Counted from the first letter of the stretch, positions 1 to 6,552 are shown. The stretch is DNA of 10,087 nt from an uncultured Clostridia bacterium (GCA_947302895.1 CAMYWU010000033.1:1-10087); one strand, 5' to 3'. The notes: generated by a model not told the origin, from the sequence alone. A program made the numbers and translations.

Positions 1-1002
1 GTCAATAGTATCGAGATATGCTCTTTGCTCCTCCTTTGTGAAGGGCTCGGGCTGGGAGGTGAAATATCTCTGCCAAACGCCGTCGGAGCAAACATCCTCT
101 TCGTTCTGGTTAATATATCCGTCTATTGCGTTATCCCTGTCGGGTCTTTTAATATCCTCTCTGAAAGGAAGATTCAAAACCTTATCTGCCTGACGGAGGA
201 AGAAAGTATCAGCCTTTGAGCCTGCAAGACGTGTGCAGTGGATTCTTGACTGCTGACCTGCGCCAACGCCGATAGCCTGTCCCTTATATGCATAGCAAAC
301 CGAATTGGACTGGGTGTATTTAAGAGTTATGAGCGAGATAACAAGATCCTGAACAGCGCTTTCGGGAAGTTCCTTATTCTCAGTTACAATATTTGTTAAA
401 ACGCTTTCATCAATTTTATAATCATTTCTTCCCTGCTCAAAGGTTATGCCGAAAACCTGCTTCTTTTCCTTTGCGGCAGGAACATAGTTTTTATCAATCT
501 TAACAATATTATAATTGCCCTTGCGCTTGGTTTTAAGAATTTCAAGAGCCTCGGGCTCATAACCCGGAGCGATAACGCCGTCTGAAACCTCACGGTGAAT
601 GAGCTTTGCAGTTGTTACATCGCAAACATCGGAAAGCGCAACCCAGTCGCCGAAGGAACACATTCTGTCCGTTCCTCTTGCTCTTGCATATGCGCAGGCA
701 AGAGGAGAAGCATCAAGCTCCTCAATATCATCAACAAAACAAGCCTTTTTAAGCTTTTCATCAAGGGGTAAGCCGATTGCCGCAGAGGTTGGGCTAACGT
801 GCTTGAAGGAAGCTGCCGCAGGCAAGCCGAGAGCCGCTGAAAGCTCGCTTACAAGCTGCCAGGAATTGAAAGCGTCAAGAAAGTTGATATATCCGGGCTT
901 ACCCGAAAGAATTTCAATGGGAAGCTCGCTTTTGTCCTCCATAAATATTCTTGAAGGCTTCTGATTGGGATTACATCCGTATTTAAGTTCAAATTCAAGC
1001 AT
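1..1002 (-). CDS. Stand-alone AICAR transformylase (phosphoribosylaminoimidazolecarboxamide formyltransferase), 3' end cut by window
   Basis: This enzyme transfers a formyl group from 10-formyl-THF to AICAR, giving FAICAR, the penultimate step of IMP synthesis in the cytoplasm. The frame is open for 334 codons from ATG at 1002-1000 to the window edge with no stop. The protein begins MLEFELKYGCNPNQKP, which matches the start of the transformylase half of PurH (RYGxNPHQ), and keeps the Lys-His pair at residues 67-68 (SFKHVSP), the counterpart of the PurH KHANPCG site. Near the visible end is YKGQAIGVGAGQQSRIHC, the counterpart of PurH DGQTIGIGAGQMSR. There is no IMP cyclohydrolase domain in front: the gene starts directly at the transformylase domain behind a good GAGGTG site 5 nt before ATG. 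It follows the IMP cyclohydrolase gene by 13 nt. From family knowledge the full protein should be about 390 aa, so roughly 55 residues are missing. Confidence 0.93.
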   Translation of the reverse strand, partial: MLEFELKYGCNPNQKPSRIFMEDKSELPIEILSGKPGYINFLDAFNSWQLVSELSAALGLPAAASFKHVSPTSAAIGLPLDEKLKKACFVDDIEELDASPLACAYARARGTDRMCSFGDWVALSDVCDVTTAKLIHREVSDGVIAPGYEPEALEILKTKRKGNYNIVKIDKNYVPAAKEKKQVFGITFEQGRNDYKIDESVLTNIVTENKELPESAVQDLVISLITLKYTQSNSVCYAYKGQAIGVGAGQQSRIHCTRLAGSKADTFFLRQADKVLNLPFREDIKRPDRDNAIDGYINQNEEDVCSDGVWQRYFTSQPEPFTKEEQRAYLDTID

Positions 1003-1015
1003 ACTTACACCTCGC

Positions 1016-1735
1016 TTAGTTATTTTTATTTATTAATCTGTATTCCTCGCTGCCTGTTTCAACATCAGTGTATGAAACAAAGAGCGAAATTTTATTATCT
1101 TCATCAAGAGAGCTCCAAAGCGCATTTGTGAACTCATCAATATCATCGGGGATAAATACTCTTTCAGGCTCACCCTGGAAGGTTGGAATCGGATTACCGT
1201 CGCAAACATAGGTATGTATAAAATGTCCGAGACCAGGTTTTGAAGGATATGAAAAAGTGAATCTTGCGCAATCGCTTCCCTTTTCGTCAACGCTCTTGAG
1301 AATGCTCATTTTATATGAAAAATCATTTTCACCAAAGGTTATCATTGCGCTGATTCTTGGAGTGAAATTCGGCTCATCCGGCTCAAAACAGCGTGTGTCA
1401 AGTGCGCTCTCAAAGCTGCCGCCGTTTTTCAGTGCCTGAAAGATTGTGTCGGTCTGGTCGCCGTTTGTTGCAATAAGACAGTTTTCATGCTTTCTCAAAG
1501 CGGCATAGATAATAAGGCTTGGGTCCTCAACCTTTGATGCATCAAAGGGCTCTGTGTAGAGCACGCCATCCTTAAGAGTGAAAACTCTGTTTCTGCTGTT
1601 TGCGCTTCTGCCCATAATAAAGTATGCAACAGCAGCCTTTTTGCCGTTTGCTGTTTTGCCGCAAACAATACCTCTTCCAACATAGGAATTGCCTTCAACC
1701 GCCTCGTTAATCTTTTTGATGTTGTAGATATCCAT
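1016..1735 (-). CDS. purO: IMP cyclohydrolase, archaeal PurO-type family
   Basis: This protein of 239 aa is predicted to close the ring of FAICAR to form IMP, the last step of the pathway. It resembles the PurO-like IMP cyclohydrolase family (PF07826), not the MGS-like cyclohydrolase domain of PurH. Visible family signatures are SYVGRGIV (residues 17-24), YFIMGRSANSRNR (38-50), ATNGDQTD (89-96), PNFTPRIS (122-129) and GNPIPTFQGEP near 180-190. The start is fixed by AAGGAGA 7 nt before ATG. It sits 13 nt before the AICAR transformylase gene, exactly where clostridial purECFMNHD operons carry purH, so the two genes together should replace bifunctional PurH. The assignment to the family is from remembered motifs; activity on FAICAR is inferred from family and context. 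The gap in front of it is unusually long (188 nt) and filled by repeat sequence. Confidence 0.88.
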   Translation of the reverse strand: MDIYNIKKINEAVEGNSYVGRGIVCGKTANGKKAAVAYFIMGRSANSRNRVFTLKDGVLYTEPFDASKVEDPSLIIYAALRKHENCLIATNGDQTDTIFQALKNGGSFESALDTRCFEPDEPNFTPRISAMITFGENDFSYKMSILKSVDEKGSDCARFTFSYPSKPGLGHFIHTYVCDGNPIPTFQGEPERVFIPDDIDEFTNALWSSLDEDNKISLFVSYTDVETGSEEYRLINKNN

Positions 1736-1950
1736 AAATATTTCTCCTTACTTTTACTGAAGTAAATAAATCACGTCTATTCGTTCGCCATGGGGACGCA
1801 CCGCTACGCAATTCAAATAAAAACGGTTCGCGGAGGGCGAGGAACGTCCCCGTGTGCTGTGGAGGGAACGCTCCTAAATTCGTCCGCCGAAAATATAATC
1901 GGAGCGAAGCGACCCGAAATTCGTCATTCGTAACTCGTAATTCGTAATTT
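1736..1950. repeat. Intergenic repeat block between purN and purO, reaching into the purN 3' end
   Basis: This is the longest gap inside the pur operon. Its right end (1912-1950) carries the units CCCGAAATTCGT, CATTCGT, AACTCGT, AATTCGT, AATT, closely matching the right end of the element at 5043-5136. The body is richer in G+C than its surroundings and holds an inverted pair GGGGACG (1792-1798) and CGTCCCC (1845-1851), plus GGAG/CTCC pairs near 1861-1875. No open reading frame of note lies in it; the last ~25 bases before purO carry its ribosome binding site. I see no promoter here, so purO and the transformylase gene probably rely on read-through from upstream. The left boundary is not clear and the block may be composite. 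Confidence 0.6.
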
Positions 1951-2547
1951 TGCTATGCACTCAGAAACTATCTCTGCCGCCTGTGGCAATATCTCCCATT
2001 CTGCCTGCTGCATAACACGCTTTTGAAGTATTTCGGGAGTATCGCCCTCCTGAATTTCAACCGCCTTTTGAAGTATTATTCTGCCGCCGTCGGGTATTTC
2101 GTTAACAAAATGCACCGTTGCCCCCGTTACCTTAACGCCGTATTCAAGCGCCGCCTCGTGAACTTTAAGCCCATAAAAGCCCTTTCCGCAAAACGATGGG
2201 ATAAGCGAGGGGTGAACATTGATTATTCTTTCGGGATAGCGCTTTGTGAAGTTTTCCGAAAGAATTGTCATAAAGCCTGCAAGAATAATAAGCCGGGTTC
2301 CGTTTTCTTCAAGGGTTTTTATAAGCGCCTTTTCAAAATCATTGCGGTTTTCAAAATCCTTTTTGCAAACAACCTCGGTTTTTATCCCTGCGTTTTTTGC
2401 TCTTTCAAGCGCATATGCATTTGGGTTATCCGCAACAACAAGGCAAAGCCTGCCATGCTTTAAACCCCCTGCTTTTTCAAAATCAATAAGCGCCTGAAGA
2501 TTTGTTCCGCCGCCCGAAACAAGAACGGCGATTTTTGTTTTTTTCAT
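1924..2547 (-). CDS. purN: Phosphoribosylglycinamide (GAR) formyltransferase
   Basis: This 207-aa enzyme converts GAR to FGAR with 10-formyl-THF. The N-terminal nucleotide loop reads VLVSGGGTNLQALID (residues 8-22). Catalytic Asn and His are in INVHPSLIPSF (N110, H112), and the catalytic Asp is D153 in NEIPDGGRIILQ. The C-terminal helix region KRVMQQAEWEILPQA is also typical. ATG at 2547 follows the purM stop by 9 nt, and the AGGA of its weak ribosome binding site overlaps that TAG stop, suggesting coupled translation. The last residues, KLRITSYE, and the TGA stop are encoded by the ATTACG-type intergenic repeat, so the native C-terminus was probably replaced when the repeat arrived. This tail lies beyond the conserved fold, so activity is unlikely to be affected. 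Confidence 0.96.
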   Translation of the reverse strand: MKKTKIAVLVSGGGTNLQALIDFEKAGGLKHGRLCLVVADNPNAYALERAKNAGIKTEVVCKKDFENRNDFEKALIKTLEENGTRLIILAGFMTILSENFTKRYPERIINVHPSLIPSFCGKGFYGLKVHEAALEYGVKVTGATVHFVNEIPDGGRIILQKAVEIQEGDTPEILQKRVMQQAEWEILPQAAEIVSECIAKLRITSYE

Positions 2548-2556
2548 ATTATTATC

Positions 2557-3600
2557 CTATATTAATTCAATCTTATTTTCGCTTTCAACAACCTTGCCGA
2601 GAAGATATGCCTCCTCGCCGTTTGCTCTGAGAATTTCAAGCGCCTTATCTGCCTGCTCAGCAGGAACAACAACGCTCATTCCAACTCCCATATTAAAGGT
2701 GTTGAACATATCACGGCGTGAGATACCGCCCTTTTCCTGAAGCATATCAAATATGGGAAGAACCTTAACATCGCTTTCCTTAATAACAACGCCGAATCCG
2801 TCGGGTATGCTTCTTGGAATGTTTTCATAAAATCCGCCGCCCGTTATATGCGAAATTGCACGAACATCAACCTCTTTTATTAAAGCTAAAATTGGTTTAA
2901 CATAAATCTTGGTTGGCGTTAAAAGCGTTTCAAGAATGCTCTTGTTTCCGAGAGCTTCAAGGGGCTGCTTCGCCTCATCGCTTTCAATATCAAAAACCTT
3001 TCTAACAAGTGAAAAGCCGTTTGAATGAACGCCGCTCGAGGGAAGAGCTATAACAACATCTCCCGGGCGCATATTTTTATTATCAATTATTTTATCCTTA
3101 TCAACAACGCCCGTGCAGTAACCTGCAAGGTCGTATTCACTTTCCGGATAGAAGCCGGGCATTTCGGCAGTTTCGCCGCCAATAAGCGCAGCGCCCGACT
3201 GAACGCAGCCCTCGCAAACGCCCTTAACAATCTCGGCAATTCTTTCGGGATAGTTTTTGCCGCAGGCAATATAATCAAGGAAGAAAAGCGGCTTTGCTCC
3301 GCAGCAGATTATATCGTTAACACACATTGCAACGCAGTCAATGCCTATTGTATCGTGTTTATCAGCTTCAAAAGCAAGCTTGAGCTTTGTTCCCACTCCG
3401 TCCGTTCCCGAAACAAGAACGGGCTTTGTTATTCCTGTTAAATCAAGCTCAAAAAGTCCGCCGAAACCGCCGATTCCGCTCATAACGCCGCTTGTTACGG
3501 TTTTTGCAATATGCTCCTTCATCAGCTCAACCGCTCTGTATCCTGCGGTTATATCAACGCCTGCCTTTGCATAGCTTTCACTTCTTGAATTAGTGTTCAT
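2557..3600 (-). CDS. purM: Phosphoribosylformylglycinamidine cyclo-ligase (AIR synthetase)
   Basis: PurM uses ATP to close FGAM into AIR. The 347-aa protein has the expected family length and motifs: SGIGGFGGLFEL (residues 41-52), the nucleotide-binding SGTDGVGTKLKLAFE (64-78), DTIGIDCVAMCVNDI (83-97), ALIGGETAEMPGFY (138-151), the conserved ISHITGGGFYENIPR (249-263) and FNMGVGM (302-308). An in-frame ATG 13 codons upstream (3639) exists, but I chose ATG 3600 because GGAAAGGA lies 6 nt ahead of it and the extra residues (MSLHLLLGRKGIN) look unlike any PurM start. With this start the gene begins 2 nt after the purF stop, so translation is probably coupled. All conserved residues I can recall look intact. 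Confidence 0.96.
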   Translation of the reverse strand: MNTNSRSESYAKAGVDITAGYRAVELMKEHIAKTVTSGVMSGIGGFGGLFELDLTGITKPVLVSGTDGVGTKLKLAFEADKHDTIGIDCVAMCVNDIICCGAKPLFFLDYIACGKNYPERIAEIVKGVCEGCVQSGAALIGGETAEMPGFYPESEYDLAGYCTGVVDKDKIIDNKNMRPGDVVIALPSSGVHSNGFSLVRKVFDIESDEAKQPLEALGNKSILETLLTPTKIYVKPILALIKEVDVRAISHITGGGFYENIPRSIPDGFGVVIKESDVKVLPIFDMLQEKGGISRRDMFNTFNMGVGMSVVVPAEQADKALEILRANGEEAYLLGKVVESENKIELI

Positions 3601-3602
3601 AT

Positions 3603-5027
3603 TTATTCCTTTCCGTCCCAGCAATAGGTGCAAAGACATTCCCTGTCAATACCAATTGCATCTATGATTCCCTCAAGGGTCTGGAATTCGAGGGAAGCAA
3701 ATTTCAGCTTTTTGCATATTTCATCACGCAGCTTTTTGCCACGCTCGGTTTTGGTATCTATATATTCATCAATATGCTCAAAGCCCTCTTCGCCCTCAAG
3801 CTCCATAATAACACGTCTTGCAATAAGCTCCATATCACTTGTTGCACGTGAGAAATTCAGATACTTACAGCCAAACATAATAGGTGGACAGGCGCTTCTT
3901 ATATGAACCTCTTTTGCGCCGTGCTCATAAAGAAAGTCAACTGTTTCCTTCATCTGAGTTCCCCGAACGATTGAATCATCAACAAAGAGGAGGCTCTTAT
4001 CCTTGATTAAATCCTCAACGGGAATGAGCTTCATTTTTGCAATTCTGTTTCTGTCCTTCTGGTTGGTTGGCATAAAGCTTCTCGACCAGGTTGGAGTGTA
4101 TTTTATAAACGCTCTTGCAAACGGAACTCCGCTTTGGTTTGCATATCCGATTGCGTGAGCCGTTCCCGAATCGGGAACTCCGCCAACATAATCAATATTT
4201 GAATTGTCGCCGCTCTCATTATCGTTTTCAGCCATTATTGCGCCGTTTCTGCAGCGCATAACCTCAACATTAACGCCTTCGTATGACGATGTCGGATAGC
4301 CGTAGTAGCTCCAGAGGAAGGAGCAAATTCTCATTTTTTCGCCAGGTTTTGAAAGAGTTTTAACGTCATTTGCAGTTATTTCAACAATTTCTCCTGGACC
4401 AAGCTCCTTTTCATCCTCAAAGCCGAGCTTTTTATATGCAAAGCTCTCAAAGGAAGCGCAAAAGGCATCCTCCCTTTTGCCGATAAGAATGGGAAGTCTG
4501 CCAAGCTTATCACGGGCTGCAATAATTCTGCCGTCGCTCGTTAAAAGAAGGATTGAAGCAGTTCCCTCAATAACGCTCTGGGCAAATTTTATACCCGAAA
4601 CGAAGTCAGCCTTCTGGTTAATCAGCGCCGAGAGCAGCTCGGTTGAATTAACCCCTCCGCCGTTCATAGCGCAGAACTGGCCGCCGTTATCCTTAAAATA
4701 CTTATCTATAAGCTCATCTGCGTTTGTTATTATTCCAATCATACAAAGCGCATATAATCCGAGTGAGGAACGGATAAGCAGGGGCTGGGGATCATAATCG
4801 CTGATACAGCCGATTGCAGCCGTTCCCTCCATTTCGCTGTATATATTTTCAAATTTTGTTCGGAAGGGTGAGTTTGTTATATTATGTATTTTCCTCTGAA
4901 TACCACGCTGCTCATCATAAACCGCAACACCGCCTCGTCTTGTTCCGAGGTGGGAATGATAGTCAGTACCGAAGAAAACATCCGAAATAACGCTATCCTT
5001 TCCTACTGCACCAAAAAAGCCGCCCAT
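3603..5027 (-). CDS. purF: PurF-family amidophosphoribosyltransferase lacking the catalytic cysteine
   Basis: PurF normally hydrolyses glutamine in an N-terminal domain and passes ammonia to PRPP to make phosphoribosylamine. This 474-aa protein has both domains, but it begins MGGFFGAV, so the nucleophilic Cys that should follow (or be exposed after) Met is Gly2. The glutamine-binding Arg (RYST/RYAT in relatives) is absent at GTAAIGCISD (68-77), and the oxyanion HNGNL motif reads MIGII (96-100). The phosphoribosyltransferase half looks intact: VPDSGTAHAIGYANQSG (284-300) and the PRPP loop FVDDSIVRGT (348-357). Cysteines 235, 387, 466 and 469 line up with the four Fe-S ligands of Bacillus subtilis PurF. 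AAGGAGAT stands 5 nt before ATG, and no alternative upstream start supplies a Cys. It is probably an ammonia-dependent enzyme or uses an outside glutaminase; a regulatory role cannot be excluded. Confidence 0.88.
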   Translation of the reverse strand: MGGFFGAVGKDSVISDVFFGTDYHSHLGTRRGGVAVYDEQRGIQRKIHNITNSPFRTKFENIYSEMEGTAAIGCISDYDPQPLLIRSSLGLYALCMIGIITNADELIDKYFKDNGGQFCAMNGGGVNSTELLSALINQKADFVSGIKFAQSVIEGTASILLLTSDGRIIAARDKLGRLPILIGKREDAFCASFESFAYKKLGFEDEKELGPGEIVEITANDVKTLSKPGEKMRICSFLWSYYGYPTSSYEGVNVEVMRCRNGAIMAENDNESGDNSNIDYVGGVPDSGTAHAIGYANQSGVPFARAFIKYTPTWSRSFMPTNQKDRNRIAKMKLIPVEDLIKDKSLLFVDDSIVRGTQMKETVDFLYEHGAKEVHIRSACPPIMFGCKYLNFSRATSDMELIARRVIMELEGEEGFEHIDEYIDTKTERGKKLRDEICKKLKFASLEFQTLEGIIDAIGIDRECLCTYCWDGKE

Positions 5028-5042
5028 AGTTTATCTCCTTTT

Positions 5043-5136
5043 TAATTAGGAATTAGGAATTTTTGGCGGGACATACGCACCCAATTATAATTGCCGTGCG
5101 CAGCACCCGAAATTCGTAATTCGTAATTCGTAATTA
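5043..5136. repeat. 94-bp imperfect palindromic (MITE-like) element between purC and purF
   Basis: The two ends form a long imperfect inverted repeat. The left arm starts TAATTAGGAATTAGGAATT and continues to GGGACATACGCAC; the right arm, read on the minus strand, starts TAATTACGAATTACGAATT, has one extra ACGAATT-type unit, and continues to GGGTGCTGCGCAC. The centre, CAATTATAATTG, is itself a palindrome. The whole would fold into one long hairpin in the pur mRNA. The purC stop TAA is the first codon of the right end, and purF's ribosome binding site begins just outside the left end. There is no coding capacity. A related right end lies at 1912-1950. Confidence 0.7.
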
Positions 5137-5844
5137 TTCTCCGAACACTCTTCTCATCATTTCCTTATAGGCATCCTCAACGCCGCCCATATCTCTGCGG
5201 AAACGGTCCTTATCGAGCTTTTCGCCTGTTTCGCTGTCCCAGAAACGGCAGGTATCGGGAGAAATCTCGTCCGCAAGTACTATTGTTCCATCCGCAGTTT
5301 TGCCAAACTCAAGCTTGAAATCAACAAGAGTAACGCCGAGCTCCTTAAAATATGCCTTAAGGGTATCGTTAACCTTAAATGCCATATCCTTGATAAGCTC
5401 AATTTCCTCCCTTGTTGCAAGCTTCAGAGCAATTGCATGATAGGCATTGAGAAGCGGATCGTGGAGATCATCGTTTTTATATGAAAATTCGATTGTCGGC
5501 TCGTCGAAAACAATACCCTCGGGGACTCCGTAGCGGGAGGCGAAATGACCTGCTGAAATATTTCTTATAATAACCTCAAGAGGAACGATTGAAACCTTCT
5601 TAACAACGGTATCGGTATCGCTGAGCTCCTCAACGAAATGAGTCGAAACGCCGTTCTTTTCCAGAATCTGCATAAGGAAGTTTGACATACGGTTATTAAT
5701 GACTCCCTTGCCTGCGATTGTTCCCTTCTTTTCGCCGTCGTTTGCGGTTGCGTCGTCCTTATAGGAAACAATTACTAAATTTGAATCCTCAGTTGCAAAA
5801 ACCTTTTTTGCTTTTCCCTCATAGAGCAATTCTTTCTTTTCCAT
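5134..5844 (-). CDS. purC: SAICAR synthetase (phosphoribosylaminoimidazole-succinocarboxamide synthase)
   Basis: PurC joins CAIR and aspartate with ATP to form SAICAR. The 236-aa length is normal for bacterial PurC. Motifs run from LLYEGKAKKVF (residues 6-16), through SYKDDATANDG (27-37), KKGTIAGKGVINNRMSN (39-55), IVPLEVIIRNISAGHFASR (86-104), and VDFKLEFG (174-181), to the Asp-rich LADEISPDTCRFWD (190-203). AAGGAGG lies 8 nt before the ATG, which is one of the strongest ribosome binding sites in the window. The gene begins 23 nt after purE. Its TAA stop coincides with the outer end of a palindromic repeat element, which then fills the gap to purF. SAGHF replaces the commoner AAGS in the substrate region, a mild variation that I do not regard as inactivating. 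Confidence 0.96.
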   Translation of the reverse strand: MEKKELLYEGKAKKVFATEDSNLVIVSYKDDATANDGEKKGTIAGKGVINNRMSNFLMQILEKNGVSTHFVEELSDTDTVVKKVSIVPLEVIIRNISAGHFASRYGVPEGIVFDEPTIEFSYKNDDLHDPLLNAYHAIALKLATREEIELIKDMAFKVNDTLKAYFKELGVTLVDFKLEFGKTADGTIVLADEISPDTCRFWDSETGEKLDKDRFRRDMGGVEDAYKEMMRRVFGE

Positions 5845-5867
5845 AGTTTAATCCTCCTTGGTTTAAT

Positions 5868-6362
5868 TTACTTATTATATTCAGCCGAGATTTCGGCATC
5901 TTTTGCTAAAACATTCTGAGCATCCGCTGTGCGCTTTGCATCAAGCTTTGCCGCAATATCCTCATCCTCAACCGAAAGAATCTGCAAAGCAAGCAGAGCA
6001 GCGTTTGCAGCGCCGTCAACAGCAACGGTTGCAACGGGGATTCCGGGAGGCATCTGAACGGTTGATAAAAGAGCGTCCATACCGTCAAATGCAGCGCTTT
6101 TGCAGGGAATGCCGATAACGGGAAGGGTTGTTCTTGCTGCAATTGCACCTGCAAGGTGAGCCGCCATACCTGCTGCTGCGATAATTGCGCCAAAGCCGTT
6201 TTTGCGTGCATTCATAGCAAACTCGGCAGCCTCATCGGGCGTTCTGTGGGCTGAAAAAATGTGCATTTCAAACGGCACTCCGAATGATGAAAGCATATCA
6301 GCCGCCTTTTTAACAACGGGCATATCGCTTGCGCTGCCCATAACAATTCCAATCTTTTTCAT
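5868..6362 (-). CDS. purE: N5-carboxyaminoimidazole ribonucleotide mutase (class I PurE)
   Basis: Class I PurE converts N5-CAIR to CAIR. The 164-aa protein has GSASD (residues 9-13), the SAHRTP motif with the catalytic His (H39), AAAGMAAHLAGAIAA (62-76), and LLSTVQMPPGIPVATVAVDGA from 98 on, all typical of class I enzymes. Class II enzymes of animals and some bacteria, which use CO2 directly, have a different active-site pattern. AGGAGG sits 8 nt before ATG. It is the first gene of the pur operon and is preceded by a terminator hairpin in the leader, so its expression is probably controlled by attenuation. The usual partner purK, which makes N5-CAIR, is not next to it nor elsewhere in the window. 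Confidence 0.96.
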   Translation of the reverse strand: MKKIGIVMGSASDMPVVKKAADMLSSFGVPFEMHIFSAHRTPDEAAEFAMNARKNGFGAIIAAAGMAAHLAGAIAARTTLPVIGIPCKSAAFDGMDALLSTVQMPPGIPVATVAVDGAANAALLALQILSVEDEDIAAKLDAKRTADAQNVLAKDAEISAEYNK

Positions 6363-6393
6363 TTAAAACCCTCCTGTATTAAATAATAAAAAG

Positions 6394-6424
6394 AGCGCAT
6401 TATTCCTAAGCGGAATAATGCGCT
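6394..6424 (-). terminator. Intrinsic terminator in the purE leader (predicted attenuator)
   Basis: On the minus strand AGCGCATTATTCC, a 5-nt loop GCTTA, and GGAATAATGCGCT form a perfect 13-bp stem followed at once by CTTTTTATT. It stands only 31 nt before the purE ATG and about 90-120 nt after the predicted transcription start, so it cannot serve the upstream ATPase gene alone; it lies inside the purE 5' leader. This layout is that of a transcription attenuator. A partial competitor is AATAAT near 6514, which could pair with ATTATT of the stem, but I see no strong antiterminator. Confidence 0.85.
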
Positions 6425-6471
6425 GAGTAAATACTGTTTATTTTAAAATCTGTTTGAATCACTATCATATC

Positions 6472-6510
6472 TTTCTCTGCTCCCGTTTTGCTTAGTAAGC
6501 AATAGAAAAA
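6472..6510 (-). promoter_or_regulatory. Structured part of the purE leader: palindrome within a closing stem
   Basis: On the minus strand TTTTTCT (6510-6504) can pair with AGAGAAA (6478-6472), with one G-U pair, enclosing a perfect 15-base palindrome TTGCTTACTAAGCAA (6502-6488) and then AACGGGAGC. The palindrome lies about 15-29 nt downstream of the predicted start site, so it could be a repressor operator in DNA or a hairpin in RNA. I could not match the region to purine, PRPP/ppGpp (ykkC), ZTP (pfl) or THF riboswitch consensus as I remember them, and there is no B. subtilis-type PurR box (CGAA) pair. The rest of the gap 6363-6621 is AT-rich and non-coding. Confidence 0.4.
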
Positions 6511-6523
6511 TTATTACAATGAG

Positions 6524-6552
6524 ATTATACATTATGAAGCAAAGTTATTCAA
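6524..6552 (-). promoter_or_regulatory. Predicted sigma-A promoter of the pur operon
   Basis: On the minus strand TTGAAT (6552-6547) and TATAAT (6529-6524) are separated by exactly 17 bp. The start of transcription should fall near 6517, leaving an untranslated leader of about 155 nt before purE, enough for the attenuator described above. It lies 70 bp beyond the stop of the ATPase gene. Confidence 0.75.

Noticed and set aside
599..964. Plus-strand open frame of 121 codons
   Set aside because: It lies opposite the AICAR transformylase frame, which has clear family motifs; the protein is a Ser/Ala-rich mirror frame with no homology I recognise.
1912..1950. CRISPR-like tandem repeat
   Set aside because: Units are 7 bases with no spacers; it is the end of a palindromic intergenic element.
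2023..2463. Plus-strand open frame of 146 codons
   Set aside because: Opposite purN throughout; no ribosome binding site or family motif.
3025..3441. Plus-strand open frame of 138 codons
   Set aside because: Opposite purM throughout; residue make-up typical of a shadow frame.
3601..3639. Upstream ATG for purM giving 13 more residues
   Set aside because: It overlaps purF, has no ribosome binding site, and the extra residues do not match PurM; ATG 3600 has GGAAAGGA at proper spacing.
6425..6530. Purine (guanine/adenine) riboswitch in the purE leader
   Set aside because: The conserved core (TTTCTACC-type junction and two kissing loops) is not found; the TATAAT that looked like its P1 strand is the promoter -10 box.
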